A DNA stretch of 64,000 nucleotides, taken from the NCBI GenBank assembly GCA_019022495.1, contig JAFEKR010000044.1, positions 124,001 through 188,000 of the forward strand, written 5' to 3'. Below are positions 22,015-34,084 of the stretch, one piece after another. Every line of letters begins with the position of its first letter. Within the stretch, counting starts at the first letter, position 1. Under the pieces are notes generated by a model. The model ran no database searches. It had not been told where the DNA came from and saw only the letters and a program-made list of their open reading frames with translations. This DNA is from Epichloe hybrida. Taxonomy: Eukaryota > Ascomycota > Sordariomycetes > Hypocreales > Clavicipitaceae. The translations under genes and the position numbers were made by a program.

Positions 22015-23001
22015 TTAGACCGATTGATACAGGAGCAGAGGCTCACCAACGTTCTCGATTTCGGGGATCGTGCATTTGAGATCGAACGCTTTCGAAAGGA
22101 CAATTTTGAAAATCTGCCGAGTTGTTAGTTTTGGCTGAGCCCAGCAGAAGGCAGGTCCTATGGTACCTTTTGGACATTGATGCTGTGGCTCGTACTCGAG
22201 AATATCAAAGACGCACGCATTGCCTTGGCAAATCGTCTCGCCTGCGAGCCGGTTAGCATCCACTTGTGGTGATCGTGTCCATCCGAAAGGGAGCGGTTGT
22301 ACCTGATTTGAGATCTCCTCCTGGTCCTGTAAGGGGAAATTGACAAAGTGATCGTACTTTGTTCCCACTAGGATCGGAATGGCCGTCTTGTTGAAGCCTC
22401 GGCCTTGCCTGTACCATTCCTTGATGCTGTTCAGCGTGCTCTTCCTTGTCAAGTCAAACATGAAGAGAATAGCGACCGCATCGTTGCACACCAGCGGAAG
22501 CATGTTGACAAACTCCCGCTGGCCACCCAAGTCCCAGATGGAAAAAGTGATTTCGGTATTGCGGATCGAAATGGTCTTCTCCATAAAGTTCACACCCAGA
22601 GTCTGAATATAATCTTCGTCCCAGCTGCCCTCCACGTATTTCACCATGAGAGAAGTTTTTCCAATCTGCGCATCACCCACCATCCCGACCTTGATTACCA
22701 CGTGGTTCCGGCCGTTTGCAGGCTCACCTGATCCCGATCTATAGTCGCTGTGGGCATGATGTACCGGATTTGATAATCCACTTGCCGGCCGTGATAACGA
22801 AGGGCCAGACACGGGAGGTGTGTATCGGTGAGCGGGGTCGTCATCGTGTCTTGGGCTGGCAGGCGTTGCTTGATCTATTGACTGGCTTTGCTGGTGGTGA
22901 AAGCCATTGTTTGCGGCGACGTGCGGTGAGCCTTGGATACCGCCGAGTGTGTCGTCGGGGCCGTCGAGGGGCGTCACGCGAGCGAGATGGTCCGTTTCCA
23001 T
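22015..23001 (-). CDS. TEM1: Septation-initiation small GTPase (Tem1/Spg1)
   Basis: Ras-superfamily GTPase that starts the mitotic-exit/septation-initiation kinase cascade at the spindle pole. Exons 22303-23001, 22167-22241 and 22015-22113 give 290 aa. After a disordered His/Ser-rich leader of about 105 residues the GTPase fold starts: VGMVGDAQIGKTSLM (G1), TLGVNFMEK (G2 region), SIWDLGGQREF (G3, with the Gly-Gly typical of Spg1/Tem1 rather than the Ras AGQE) and GTKYD (G4). The C-terminus, IENVGEPLLLYQSV, has no prenylation Cys, as usual in this family. I start at the ATG at 23001; the frame is open further upstream but without another ATG. Confidence 0.92.
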   Translation of the reverse strand: METDHLARVTPLDGPDDTLGGIQGSPHVAANNGFHHQQSQSIDQATPASPRHDDDPAHRYTPPVSGPSLSRPASGLSNPVHHAHSDYRSGSGEPANGRNHVVIKVGMVGDAQIGKTSLMVKYVEGSWDEDYIQTLGVNFMEKTISIRNTEITFSIWDLGGQREFVNMLPLVCNDAVAILFMFDLTRKSTLNSIKEWYRQGRGFNKTAIPILVGTKYDHFVNFPLQDQEEISNQVQPLPFGWTRSPQVDANRLAGETICQGNACVFDILEYEPQHQCPKGTIGPAFCWAQPKLTTRQIFKIVLSKAFDLKCTIPEIENVGEPLLLYQSV

Positions 23002-24893
23002 AACGCCAGTGGTGACTGCGTTGCTGTGGACGTGATCGGGGGCAGCGTCGCCCGCTGCTGGCTGCTGAGGGGGATCCAGTTTGGTAAAGGTTTGATGGCG
23101 GTTGTTGGAAGCGAATGGACAGGCCGTGGCCAGGATAAGGAGGGGGCCGGCTTGATGTCGATGTAGATGAAGATGGACAAAACCGTTGGGCGCAAGGAAA
23201 CGCGGGTTCAAGCCTGATTCAGCTGGCGGGACACATGCAATATGGCTTGTCAGCTTTTACGGAGGAACCGCACACCACCACCACCACCACCACCACGACG
23301 TTGCGATCTAGATGGGAGGAGCTTAGCTCGACAGCCGTGGATGGCACCAAGTCAGCGAAAACCGATGGAGATGAACAAAACACAGCACGGGATAATCCGT
23401 GCTAGGGTCGAGTTCCGGATTCGACGGCGGTGGCCGAGATGCAGTCAGGGGACTGGCGACGAAGACGAGGGGCTTGGGCGATGGAAGAAGGATGGAAATG
23501 TCTGGTTTTGGACGAAGTTGCCATGGGTAGTTTGTTCAGTCGGTGCAGTGCGCTGGAGTCTGGACTGAAACCAGAGCATGAAGCCAAAAGCAGACCACCG
23601 GGCTGGACGACAAAACGGTGCTCGGCAATGGGCAGGTTTAGTGCGGTGCGTGCTCCGTAGCAGAAGGCAGAAGCCAGGCCAGGCTGTAGACTCACTGATC
23701 GGTTACAACTGGACCGGACCTGGCCGGGCCTCGTTACAGGTTACGCAGGGGGGAGTGGGTGGGTTGAGATCTGAATGCAACAGCACGGAACATCTGAACA
23801 CATCCGACATCTCGCACACGTTGATTCAGCCGCCGCGATACAAGCAGGCTTGCGAGATCAATGACATGGACGTCTTTGGCCATGACTCGAACCGGGTTCT
23901 ACCTCGTCGACATCCTGCAGCTGTCAAGATCGCAGCTCCGTATTCGAATCTAGTTCGTGGCCTGGCAGCTGACTTGGCGCTGTGCACCACCAGTCTCTAC
24001 CACAACAACCAGACGTGATTTGACGCGTTTCAACACTGATGCGACGAGTCGTACGACATGAGACTCCAATCGTTTTATCGTAGATGATTATACACTCGCG
24101 TAACTTTTCAAACAACAAGCGCAAGTTGGCACACAACTCGTCTTGTCTGTTCTGTTCTTCGCATCACAACTAATCATGGCGCAGTTTGTTTGCCGGCCAT
24201 ATTCCCGTTGCCGTTGTTGTTGTTGCTCTTTCCCCCGGGAAACTACAAAGAGGTAATACGGCGAATCCACTCGACAGCATAATCGTGGTGGCCAGGGGCA
24301 TTACGGAGTGCTGTAATACACTGTAATGCATCATGGCCGGGTTCTTTTACCCCATCTTGTTCTGAGCAATGCGCAGTTGAAGCTACCCACCTTGGATTCA
24401 CGAGGTAACACTGCCTTATTGATCTCGCAAACCACGCGGCCGGTAGACATGTCTCTCACCCGACTTATGTATCTTTGGCAAGACTGGTGGTGAGAACGCA
24501 TTCCACCGTTGTCGCTTCCCGTCTATCACGCCATTGCATCCATCATCCGCCCTGTCTGTCTTCAACAAGGACGAAAGAAATAATGTAAAAATACCGCGGC
24601 TTTTACGTGAGGGCAAGAGCCGTTGTGTTTCGTTTGACCTGATTGGCCACATCCCAACACGTCCTCACCAAGTGCAAGATGACTAAGGAAAAATCCCCCA
24701 CCCATATCCAGCACTGATGAGCCGCTTGTAGCAGCTTGCCAGAGGTCGGCTGCATCCTTTACTCTGTACATTCTGTCAAATAAAAACTTCATTCTATTCA
24801 CTAGCAGTATAGCAAGCTGTTCACACCTGCTTCCCCCGATCCTGGACCAAACCCCGTCTTCCGTCTTCAATCCGGCACGCCCACCCCGACGCA
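23002..24893. other. Divergent intergenic region
   Basis: Upstream of TEM1 (-) and the H-protein gene (+). Contains a CAC trinucleotide run near 23273-23295 and a TTACGGAGTGCTGTAATAC word near 24301. No gene seen. Confidence 0.55.
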
Positions 24894-25509
24894 ATGGCCT
24901 CGATTGCTTGCTCTTTGCGCGCCATCGCCCGGCCCGCGGTCGTACGAATGGCTCCCCGCGCGGCTGTCCGCACCTTTTCCACCACTCGCATGAGTATGTT
25001 GCAGCAACCTACCTCGGTGGCCATCAATCCGTGCGGCGTAGAATCCCTCAAATGCGTGCAGGTTGACATGATTGGAAGGGCTGCTAACAAATGCTCAATC
25101 AAACCTCACAGGCTCGGTCAAAAAGTACACCAAGGACCACGAGTGGGTTGACCTGTCCGCCGACCGCAAGTCGGCCACGATCGGCATATCTGAGTATGCC
25201 GCCGAGCAGCTCGGTGACGTTGTCTACGTCGAACTCCCCGAGACCACGGGCGACTTTGTCGATCAGGGCGATGCCATTGGCGCCGTCGAGTCAGTCAAGT
25301 CGGCTAGCGATATCAACTCTCCCATCCGATGCAGGGTCGCCCAGGGCAATACCTCGCTCGAAGAGAAGCCCGCCACCATTAACAAGGTTCCCGAGGATGA
25401 CAGCAACGGCGGGGGCTGGATCGTCAAGGTTGAAGTGGACGAGGAGGGTGCCAGGCAGTACGATGAGTTGATGGATGCCGAGTCTTACAAGGCATTCATT
25501 TCAGAGTAA
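24894..25509 (+). CDS. GCV3: Glycine cleavage system H protein, mitochondrial
   Basis: Lipoyl carrier of the mitochondrial glycine cleavage complex, shuttling the aminomethyl group between P, T and L proteins. Exons 24894-24993 and 25112-25509 (118-nt intron, GTATGT donor) give 165 aa. The first 33 residues are Ala/Arg-rich without acidic residues, a clear mitochondrial presequence ending near RTFSTTRM. The mature part begins VKKYTKDHEWV; the lipoylated Lys lies in GAVESVKSASDI. NGGGWIVKV and the C-terminal MDAESYKAFISE fit the family. Supplies one-carbon units to folate, linking it with the deformylase at 5.8 kb. Confidence 0.95.
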
Positions 25510-26030
25510 TGGGTTCTGGGCGACAATGATATCTAGGACATGGGGTGGAGGGGAGTGAGATCTGGGGAAGAGGTTCCGGCGAGGGTAAGAGAGCAATAGA
25601 TGAATAGTGGTGTTTCAACGCGCGCGGAATTCTGGGAATTCCTCTTATTTGTATTTCACATTTAGACGCGGTTCAACTTGGCACAGAACAAAAGACTTTG
25701 CTCGAACAGAGCGGCGTTCTTTTCTCAGGTTCTCCTGCTCAATTGACTTGCGTCACCCTGCCCTTGCGCTCCAGCAGGGACATGGTGGCCAGCGACCTTG
25801 GGCGTTTTGGTGTTTGTCGAGCGGAAGCAATCAATAGTTGGGCCTACACCTGTGATATATACACGGCTTATTTCAAAACAAGAACAAATGTCTCGTCATC
25901 CCAATTGCAACGTGCCATCTCATGCTGTAACACCGTGTATTACTCGTCTCCAGCAAACTGCCCTCTCCTGGAAGTGTCGATGTCGATGTAACAGAACTCG
26001 TTGTACCCTTGCACCAGTGTACGTGCGGCA
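25510..26030. other. Convergent 3' intergenic region
   Basis: Between the stops of the H-protein gene (+) and HEM3 (-). No gene seen. Confidence 0.6.
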
Positions 26031-27014
26031 CTACTTGCCCTCCGGGCGAGCCTTGTTGATGGCATTCAGAATCTTGTCGGCACCCTCGCTCACCAGATCT
26101 CTCGCCGCCCTCTTCCCCAGATGCTCCGCCTCGTGTCTCGAAGCCACCGTCTCGAGTAACTCGACATCAACACCCTCTTTCCCATCCACCGAAACCACCG
26201 TCGCTCGCAACTTGAGCTTTCCGTCCACCCATGTCGTCTCAACTCCGATGGGCACACTGCACCCGCCCTCCAGCTCCCTCATCAGACTCCTCTCGGCAAG
26301 ACACGCCAGCGCCGTGTCCTTGTCCTCAATGGTCCGCAGTGCTTCCAACACCCTCTCGTCGCCCGATCGGCATTCCACGCCCAGGGCACCCTGGCCCACG
26401 GCGTGCAAGATGCCTCCGTTATCCACATCCAAGTACTGCGTGATGTGCTCGCCCAGACCCATGCGCAGCAGCCCCGCCGCGGCAAGCACAATGGCGCTCA
26501 AGTCCGGGTCCTCATCCAGCTTCTTCAGCCGGGTCTGAATATTCCCACGCACATCCTTGAACTTCAGGTGCGGGTATCGGCGGGCGAGCTGCGCGATCCG
26601 CCGAATGCTGCTCGTGCCGATGACGCTCCCCTCCGGCAAGTCTCCCATGCTCTTCCATCCGTGCCTGTCCCGCAGCTCCCTCTTGATGGCCAGGATATCG
26701 CGGGGGTCCTCGCGCTTGGTGACGGCGCCGAGGACGCAGTTGTCGGGCAAGGTCGTGGGCATGTCCTTGAGGGAGTGGACGACCATGTCGACCTCGCCCG
26801 ACGTGAGTTTCTCCTCGAGCTGCGTGGTCCAGAGGCCCTTGCCGCCAAAGTTGTAGAGGGCCGTGTTCTGGTCGCGGTCGCCCGTCGTGGTGGTGCCGTT
26901 GATGGGGAAGCTGTGCGAGGGGAACAGGGCCTGGAGAGAGGCGACGACGAGCTCGGCTTGGGCCATGGCCAGTGGGGATTTGCGAGTCCCGACGGTGAGG
27001 GAGTCGTTGGCCAT
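26031..27014 (-). CDS. HEM3: Hydroxymethylbilane synthase (porphobilinogen deaminase)
   Basis: Joins four porphobilinogens into hydroxymethylbilane in haem synthesis, in the cytosol. Intronless, 327 aa from the ATG at 27014, the usual size. Visible are VGTRKSPLAMAQ at the N-terminus, NFGGKGLWTTQLEEKL, the catalytic-Asp region DMVVHSLKDMPT, the substrate-binding GTSSIRRIAQL and DVRGNIQTRL, and EGGCSVPIG with the Cys that carries the dipyrromethane cofactor. An in-frame upstream ATG at 27131 would add 39 Pro/Ser/Arg-rich residues; the shorter start matches the family better. Confidence 0.95.
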   Translation of the reverse strand: MANDSLTVGTRKSPLAMAQAELVVASLQALFPSHSFPINGTTTTGDRDQNTALYNFGGKGLWTTQLEEKLTSGEVDMVVHSLKDMPTTLPDNCVLGAVTKREDPRDILAIKRELRDRHGWKSMGDLPEGSVIGTSSIRRIAQLARRYPHLKFKDVRGNIQTRLKKLDEDPDLSAIVLAAAGLLRMGLGEHITQYLDVDNGGILHAVGQGALGVECRSGDERVLEALRTIEDKDTALACLAERSLMRELEGGCSVPIGVETTWVDGKLKLRATVVSVDGKEGVDVELLETVASRHEAEHLGKRAARDLVSEGADKILNAINKARPEGK

Positions 27015-27681
27015 GGTTGGAGAATGGCGAGATTGTCGGACGGACGAGGAGCTTGGGTGTTTGCGCCGGCGGACTGGCTTGTTTGTGCGAGGGGGGGGGG
27101 AGGAAAGAAGGAATGACGCAAATACAATCATGATGGAGGGGCAACTTTTCTTCTGGGTTTTGCTGGCGGGGCGGCAAAGGTTCTCAGACCTCAGATGTCA
27201 AACCAACACGGGTCCGGGTTCCGGCTAACACGAACCCTCGCACCCTGTGCTCGACCGAGTTGGACTATGCCACCGGAGCTGGGTGCACACTCCTTTGAAC
27301 GAGCTGCATCTGGAGTTCTTGAGCTGGCATCGAGAAGTTTCATTCGCTCGTCGGTGCATTCGCCATGCAGGGGATTGATTGCTGTTTGGGCCAAAAAAAA
27401 AAAAGCACCACAACGTACGTTTGCGACCATCAACGTCTGCTACACCGTGGCAAGTCACACGGCACCAAGTTGCTTCATTCGTGTGCACCAAACAGCATGC
27501 CCATCAGTGTCCGGCACCCAAAAGACACGATATATAGACTCGCACGATTCGACTAATTAGAGAACCCATCCGTGGTCTCCATCTCATCTTCATTCCGGCA
27601 TATTATCATCATCTCATCACTCCCGGCAACCCAATTCCACCCACTCAGAGATCATCGTTACCTACCTCACAGCTTCCCAAA
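27015..27681. other. Divergent upstream region of HEM3 and secreted-protein gene
   Basis: Must hold both promoters. A TATATA word lies near 27530, about 150 bases before the plus-strand start, and CT-rich leader sequence follows. No gene seen. Confidence 0.55.
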
Positions 27682-28203
27682 ATGAGATTCATCCTTTCAT
27701 TGATTACTCTCCTCGCCCTCGCCTTGGCCTCGCAAGTTTCCCTCGTAGACACATCTGTCGCAGCGCCGAACTCGTCGTCTTCCCCTGCGCCAGGCATTCC
27801 CTCCAGCACCTTTTGCGAATGCGGCTACACGTACTGCGCTTCTGTCCTCATGGGCATGAGTATGTTTCCTTCAGGATGGCCCAGCGTTTGATGCCGCCCA
27901 TCTCTAATCGGCGACGAACTAATGTTGAACTCGCTTGCAGAAAAGCCATGGACTACGAAACAGCTCGCGGATGCGTACTGCGCTACACCCCACGCTGTGT
28001 GCAGCAGCGGAAAACCCAGCACGGGAATCAACACGGCTTTGTACATCTGTCTATGCAATGATCCTGGTCAGAAGTATGGGGACAAGCTGGATCTGCTCTG
28101 TGCTTGTGACAAATGCCTGGTCGTGGCGCCAGATTTCAGGGGCAGGTGTGAGACGCCGTGTCGTTCGGGACAGTCCAAGAGCTTGATCGAGGGTATGGAG
28201 TAA
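27682..28203 (+). CDS. Small secreted 12-cysteine protein (effector-like)
   Basis: Exons 27682-27859 and 27941-28203 (intron with GTATGT donor and CTTGCAG acceptor) give 146 aa. Residues 1 to about 28 are a signal peptide (FILSLITLLALALA core, likely cut after the VAA at 26-28). A Ser/Pro linker follows, then a compact domain with 12 Cys in a 3-2-2-3-2 grouping: CECGYTYC, C-x5-C, CLC, CACDKC and C-x3-C. No other domain is recognisable. An even Cys count, small size and secretion are typical of fungal effector or surface proteins; the role is unknown. Confidence 0.85.
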
Positions 28204-29845
28204 CTTGCAATGGACTCGATGAGGGGACTTGATGAGATCGAGTATTTTTATTGCCGGTCTCTTGGCTGGAAGGTGCAGTAGGCGTGGAAATTGCAGAAGT
28301 TTGGTTGATGACGAAGATGGTGATGGCTTTGCAGCGGCCTCAGTCTAGTATGTCCAGTAATCTTGAAGAGATAATATGGCCATTGGTTGTTTTGTGCTTC
28401 TTGATAAGTTTTCATCCAAACTACTCCAGCTACTGTGTCATTTTCAGAGTCGCAGGGTGAATGAATTGAGGACGAAGATGTGACTTGAAATCTGATCATG
28501 CTATAGGGTAGCGATTCTTGTAGCTGATATCTTAGCTCCTTGGCGCAAACGATAGCAATAACCTGGTCCTGTGCTATTATTTATCCGGATTCTAGAATAG
28601 TTCTGTATGCGGACACTCTGTGACGACATTAGTGAGATCTGAGTCTAGTAAGGAGATAAAGACGTCGGCCATGGATGGGGGCACTTACGGTGCCTATACG
28701 AAAAAAAAAGTGCACTTTCCGTCATGGGTTCTGAGTAGCCCGGTATGCTCCCAGTGTCACTAATAATGACCATACTTTTGCTGCGCCATCCGGCGCGACA
28801 GAATCTTCAATGTCCCTCGTTACAACTCCATAGCACCTCGCCGTTGGAGCAACCGTGATATAGATCAGTGTGCGGTCTCAGGCACAAGTACACATGGTAT
28901 TTTCGGGCGGTATAACATGCAAAAGAGCTGATGCCACGTAGGTGAAGTGTTGTGATTATTTCAATTGGCCATGATGCTATCGAATGGCACTCTATCGAGC
29001 TGTACGATGGGGTGAACTGAGGTTCTCTTGGCATGCTCGGAATTCCTAGGAAGCTCTGAAAGAGCCAGATATACACTTTGTAAAACGCACCACGTAAGTC
29101 GAGTGAGGTGAGTTGATGAGTGCTTCGTTTTTCGCACGGAGCCCACGTCATGGCTCGACTTAGCGCCGGGTTCCCCGCACGGCAGGATGCATGAATGAAG
29201 AGACAAAGGTGTGGAAGACGCTCAAAAGGAGAGTGCGGATGATTGGGATGGGAGGGGATCATGGATGGGATGGGGGATGGTGTGGGTGCCGCATCTTGCT
29301 TCCCCAGATTCTGGAAGGTTGGCAGGATCCGGTTCAGCTTCGTGCTGTCTCTGCCCCCACTAGCCGCCTGTTAGCGTTCACGGCGACCCCCCAGAACTAA
29401 CTGCTCCAAGGCAAGGGCTCCCTCTAGCCGACCCTCCATGCCGCCTAAAGTTGCTGACTTGGCCCCTGAACACCCCGCACGAGCAGCTCCAGTCTTTTGT
29501 CTAGGGCCTTTGTCTATCGCGACATGGACTTTGGATATCGTGTCGGGAGTCACCTTGGCCCCTCTTGCATGACTCTCCCTCTCCCTCTCCCTCTGCACCA
29601 TCGTCATCGTCATCGTCGCTTCCCGCCACTCAGCGGACGCTCTGAGCTTCTGTATCTTCTGTTTCTCCGCGGTGGTCATATTGCCGGAACTTGTCACATT
29701 CACTCCGTCAGCCAGCTCGCGTGATGCTCGGTGACTGCTGTCCCTGCAACATCTTAGCATTGCCATTCTATTCTACAAGCATAGGCGGCTTGACAACGCG
29801 TGATTTTCATGAAATCGACCTTTGGCAGATGATGCGCTTGCCCTG
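28204..29845. other. Intergenic region upstream of NNT
   Basis: No supportable gene. A CT and CATCGT short-repeat tract lies at about 29577-29615, and GGGATGG-type repeats at 29240-29282. The last part presumably is the NNT promoter. Confidence 0.55.
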
Positions 29846-32800
29846 ATGGCGCCCAACATCTTTCGCCCGCTTTCCTCTGAGCTTTGCTGCTCTCCCCGAA
29901 CCGCTGCTCGGCTGCCACGACACCGATTGGTACTCAAAGGTTGGAATTCTCGATTTTCAAGCCCTTTGCAACCCAGGTCACATGCAATCGGGCCCATCCG
30001 GGCCATTTGGGGCTGTATTTCTACACTTGCGATGATACAGATTGGCTAACTGGAATCGTTCTGCTGCACGTAGATGGGAAACCGGTAATATGCTCACGCC
30101 GGCAGTGGCACAATACCCCGGGAACTGTCAAACAGCCAAGCTTAGTCCCATCGGTTACCTGCAAATCTTTGGCGCTGGTCCGTCGCGCCTCTGTCGTGAC
30201 AGCAGCTCCTCCAGTGTCGGCCACGCAGAAAAACTCCACCGCAGCTGTGCCTCCAACAACACCGTATGGCCAACTGACGGTCGGCGTACCGAGAGAGGTC
30301 TTTCCTGGCGAACGCCGTGTGGCTTTGACTCCGGCCAACGTTGCACTTTTGCTGAAAAAAGGCTTCGGCAGGGTGCTCGTCGAGCGAGGTGCCGGGACAC
30401 GGGCTGAATTTCCCGATGAAGCTTACGAGAAAGCTGGCGCCACTCTGGCGGACGGCTCGCCGGCCGTGTGGTCAGGGTCCAATATTGTTCTGAAAGTGCG
30501 AGGTCCTTCAGTGAACGAAATTGAATCAATTCGAGAGAAGCAGACTGTCATTTCGCTGTTGCAGCCCGCTCAGAACAAGGATATTGTTCAAAAGATCGCC
30601 GGCAAGAAGGCAACCTGCTTTGCTATGGACATGATCCCCCGAATCTCCCGAGCCCAAGTTTTCGATGCCCTGAGCAGCATGGCAAATATTGCTGGATACA
30701 AGGCTGTGTTGGAGGCTTCCAACGTGTTTGGCAGATTTCTGACTGGACAGGTAACCGCGGCGGGGAAAATTCCTCCCTGCAAAGTCTTGGTTGTTGGAGC
30801 TGGTGTTGCTGGCCTGAGTGCCATTGCAACAGCTCGCCGAATGGGCGCCATTGTGCGCGGCTTTGATACAAGACCCGCCGCAAGAGAACAAGTGCAGTCG
30901 CTTGGAGCTGAGTTTATTGAAGTCGACATTGAAGAGGACGGTTCTGGAGCTGGTGGATATGCCAAGGAGATGAGCAAAGAATTCATTGACGCTGAGATGA
31001 AGCTCTTCAAGGAGCAGGCCCGAGAAGTCGACATCATCATCACCACAGCTCTGATTCCTGGAAGACCAGCTCCCAAGCTCATCAAAACCGAAGCCTTGGA
31101 TGTCATGAAACCTGGCAGTGTTGTCGTCGACCTTGCTGCCGAGGCGGGTGGCAATTGCGAGGCTACGCAACCAGGCAAGCTAGCCATGTATAAGGATGTA
31201 AAAATCATTGGTGGGTTGAATCATGGCCAAAGTTTGTGCTCATCATCACTGACATCCCAATCGCAGGATACACCGATCTGCCCTCTCGTCTTCCCACTCA
31301 GTCGTCCACTCTCTATTCAAATAACATAACCAAGTTCTTGCTATCCATGACTCCCAAGGACAAGGAATTTGGCATTGATCTCTCCGATGAAGTCGTTCGC
31401 GGCTCCATCGTGACTCTGAATGGCGAAGTCCTCCCTCCTGCTCCCCGGCCTGCGCCACCCCCAGCTCCCGCCAAGGCCGCTGCTGAACCAGTCGTCGAAG
31501 CTGTTCAGCTTACTCCCTGGCAGAAGAAAACGCGGGAAGTGGCTGCTATTACCGCTGGAATGAGTAGTGTCCTCGCTCTGGGGAAATTCACCGGTCCTCT
31601 TTTCATGTCCAACGCTTTCACTTTTGGCTTGGCCAGCTTGATTGGTTATCGTGTTGTTTGGGGAGTTGCTCCCGCACTTCACTCCCCTCTCATGAGCGTC
31701 ACAAATGCCATCTCTGGCATGGTTGGCGTCGGTGGTCTGTTCATCTTGGGAGGCGGTTATCTTCCAGGCACCATTCCCCAACTCTTTGGTGCTCTGAGTG
31801 TTCTGCTGGCCTTTGTCAACGTTGGTGGCGGTTTCGTCATCACCAAGCGAATGCTGGACATGTTCAAGCGTACGTTCTCCTATCTGCTGAATCTGTAAAA
31901 GGTTGAATCGAAGACTAAATCGTACATTAGGCCCGACCGACCCTCCCGAGTATCCCTGGCTCTACGCCGTTCCAGCTGCCGTCTTTGGCGGTGGTTTCAT
32001 AGCAGCAGCCTCCACTGGAGGTGCAGGTCTTGTCCAGGCTGGTTATTTGATAAGCTCGGTTCTCTGTATCGGTTCCTTGTCTGGCCTCGCGTCTCAAGCT
32101 ACTGCTCGCATGGGAAATATGCTTGGGATTCTCGGGGTTGGCTCTGGGGTGCTTGCAAGCTTGCTTGCTGTTGGATTCTCTCCTGAAGTTCTCACCCAAT
32201 TTGCCGGACTCGCCACCATTGGCGCATTAGCAGGTCAGTTCCATCGACGCCTTACTCATTTGACGTGTAAGTTGACCAATAGCTAGGCATGCTGATCGGA
32301 AAACGAATTACACCAACTGATCTTCCTCAGACTGTCGCAGCACTACACTCTGTTGTTGGGTTAGCTGCCGTCTTGACTAGCATCGGTAGCGTCATGGCGG
32401 ATGTCACGGATATCTCAACATTGCATATGGTCACTGCATATCTTGGCGTTCTCATAGGCAAGTTGCGTCTTCTCCTTTCGCGAGTTTTTTCTTACGCTTT
32501 CTAGGTGGCATTACATTTACTGGATCACTCGTGGCTTTTATGAAACTCGGAGGAAAAATGTCGTCTCGCCCAACCATCTTGCCGGGTCGCCATGCAATCA
32601 ACGGGGGATTGCTTGCGACGAACATAGCAACGATGGGTGCCTTCATCACGATGGCCCCAGGAAGCCCCATGATTGCTGCTGGTGCACTGGCTGCAAATAC
32701 GATCCTCAGTTTCGTAAAGGGATACACAACCACAGCAGCCATTGGTGGTGCCGATATGCGTAAGACGAAACCAAAACTGAAGCATGCAATCATGCAAAGG

Positions 32801-33686
32801 TGAAGGCTAATGTTTCTCTAGCTGTCGTCATCACTGTTTTGAACGCGTACAGTGGATTTGCTCTCGTGGCGGAGGGCTTCATGCTAGACAACCCTCTTCT
32901 CACCAGTGTCGGAGCTCTTATAGGGGTGTCTGGCTCAATTCTGTCATACATCATGTGTGTAGCGATGAATCGGTCGCTTACGAATGTCCTCTTTGGTGGC
33001 CTATCGACACCGACTCAAGCACAGGAGTACAAACCTGAAGGCCAAGTCACACAGACGAGCGTTGATGACCTGGCCGAGGCAATGCTAAACTCAGATTCAG
33101 TCATACTGGTGGTTGGATATGGCATGGCAGTGGCCAAAGCCCAATATGCCATCTCATCTATTGTCTCGCATTTGCGATCAAAGGGTATTACCGTGCGCTT
33201 CGCTATCCACCCAGTAGCCGGTCGAATGCCCGGCCAATGCAATGTGCTACTTGCTGAAGCGAGCGTTCCCTATGACATCGTCCTCGAGATGGATGAGATC
33301 AATGACGACTTTCCCGACACGGACCTGACCGTCGTCATTGGTGCCAATGACACCGTCAATCCGATCGCCATGGAGAAGGGTAGTGCCATTGAGGGTATGC
33401 CCGTGCTCCACGCATGGAAGAGCAAGCAGGTTGTGGTTATGAAGAGAGGCATGGCTAGTGGATATGGTGAGTTTGGCCTACAAAAGTTCTTTGAGCACGC
33501 ATGCTGGCAACTAACTAACATGCATCAGCGGATGTGCCTAACCCGATGTTCTACATGCCCAATACAAAGATGTTGTTTGGTGATGCGAAAAATTCTTGCG
33601 AAGGTATGTGTCTTGTAAAATAATGACATGAGTTTCGTTCTGACTGTTTCCTAGCTATCAAGACAGCCATCGAGGCTAAACTGTAG
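29846..33686 (+). CDS. NNT: NAD(P) transhydrogenase, mitochondrial (proton-translocating)
   Basis: Inner-membrane enzyme that uses the proton gradient to reduce NADP+ with NADH. Exons after the first: 31267-31869, 31931-32233, 32287-32457, 32505-32759, 32822-33466, 33529-33603, 33655-33686. The first junction is uncertain: exon 29846-29939 to 30074-31210 (CTAAC branch, 1104 aa in all) or 29846-29929 to 30106-31210. The protein opens with an Arg/Ser-rich presequence ([14 protein letters not shown]). Then come the NAD(H) domain I ([38 protein letters not shown]), a long multi-helix domain II, and the NADP(H) domain III ([39 protein letters not shown]), ending AIEAKL. It is the single-chain eukaryotic fusion of bacterial PntA and PntB. 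The intron at 32458-32504 has a GCAAGT donor. Confidence 0.93.
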
Positions 33687-34084
33687 GAACTTGACGTTTG
33701 AAAAACAAAACTTGATTGCAACTTAGCGCCGGCGATTTTATCAATATTGGCAGTAGATAACCTAGATGGGTAGACGCTGTTGCGAAATTGGATATTTTCC
33801 CCACGTCCGTCTCGATTCGTTAAAGATGGTCTGGCGGCGCTGTGAGATGCACATGTGTAAGAAACTTTGGACGCGCGATTGTCTGCCTACGCCTTGAGTT
33901 GTTCTCGCTTTCGAAGACGGTAAGTTCATCGAACCTGGTGTCAATTCGTACTGGGCATGATCCGCCATCAAACACCCCTCCCACCTATTACACAAATGCA
34001 AGTCTGTAGCACAAAAGAAGGCTGGTATGATGCCACTCAATTAGGTCTACAAGGCCATATGTACAAATGCGCCCCGCCCAGAAA
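33687..34084. other. Convergent 3' intergenic region
   Basis: Between the stops of NNT (+) and NDUFA12 (-). No gene seen. Confidence 0.6.

Noticed and set aside
23002..23211. Upstream extension of TEM1
   Set aside because: The frame is open but begins with TTG and lacks an ATG; the ATG at 23001 is the first usable start.
26403..27177. Long overlapping frames (221-237 codons) on both strands
   Set aside because: GC-rich shadow frames of HEM3; only the HEM3 frame carries conserved residues.
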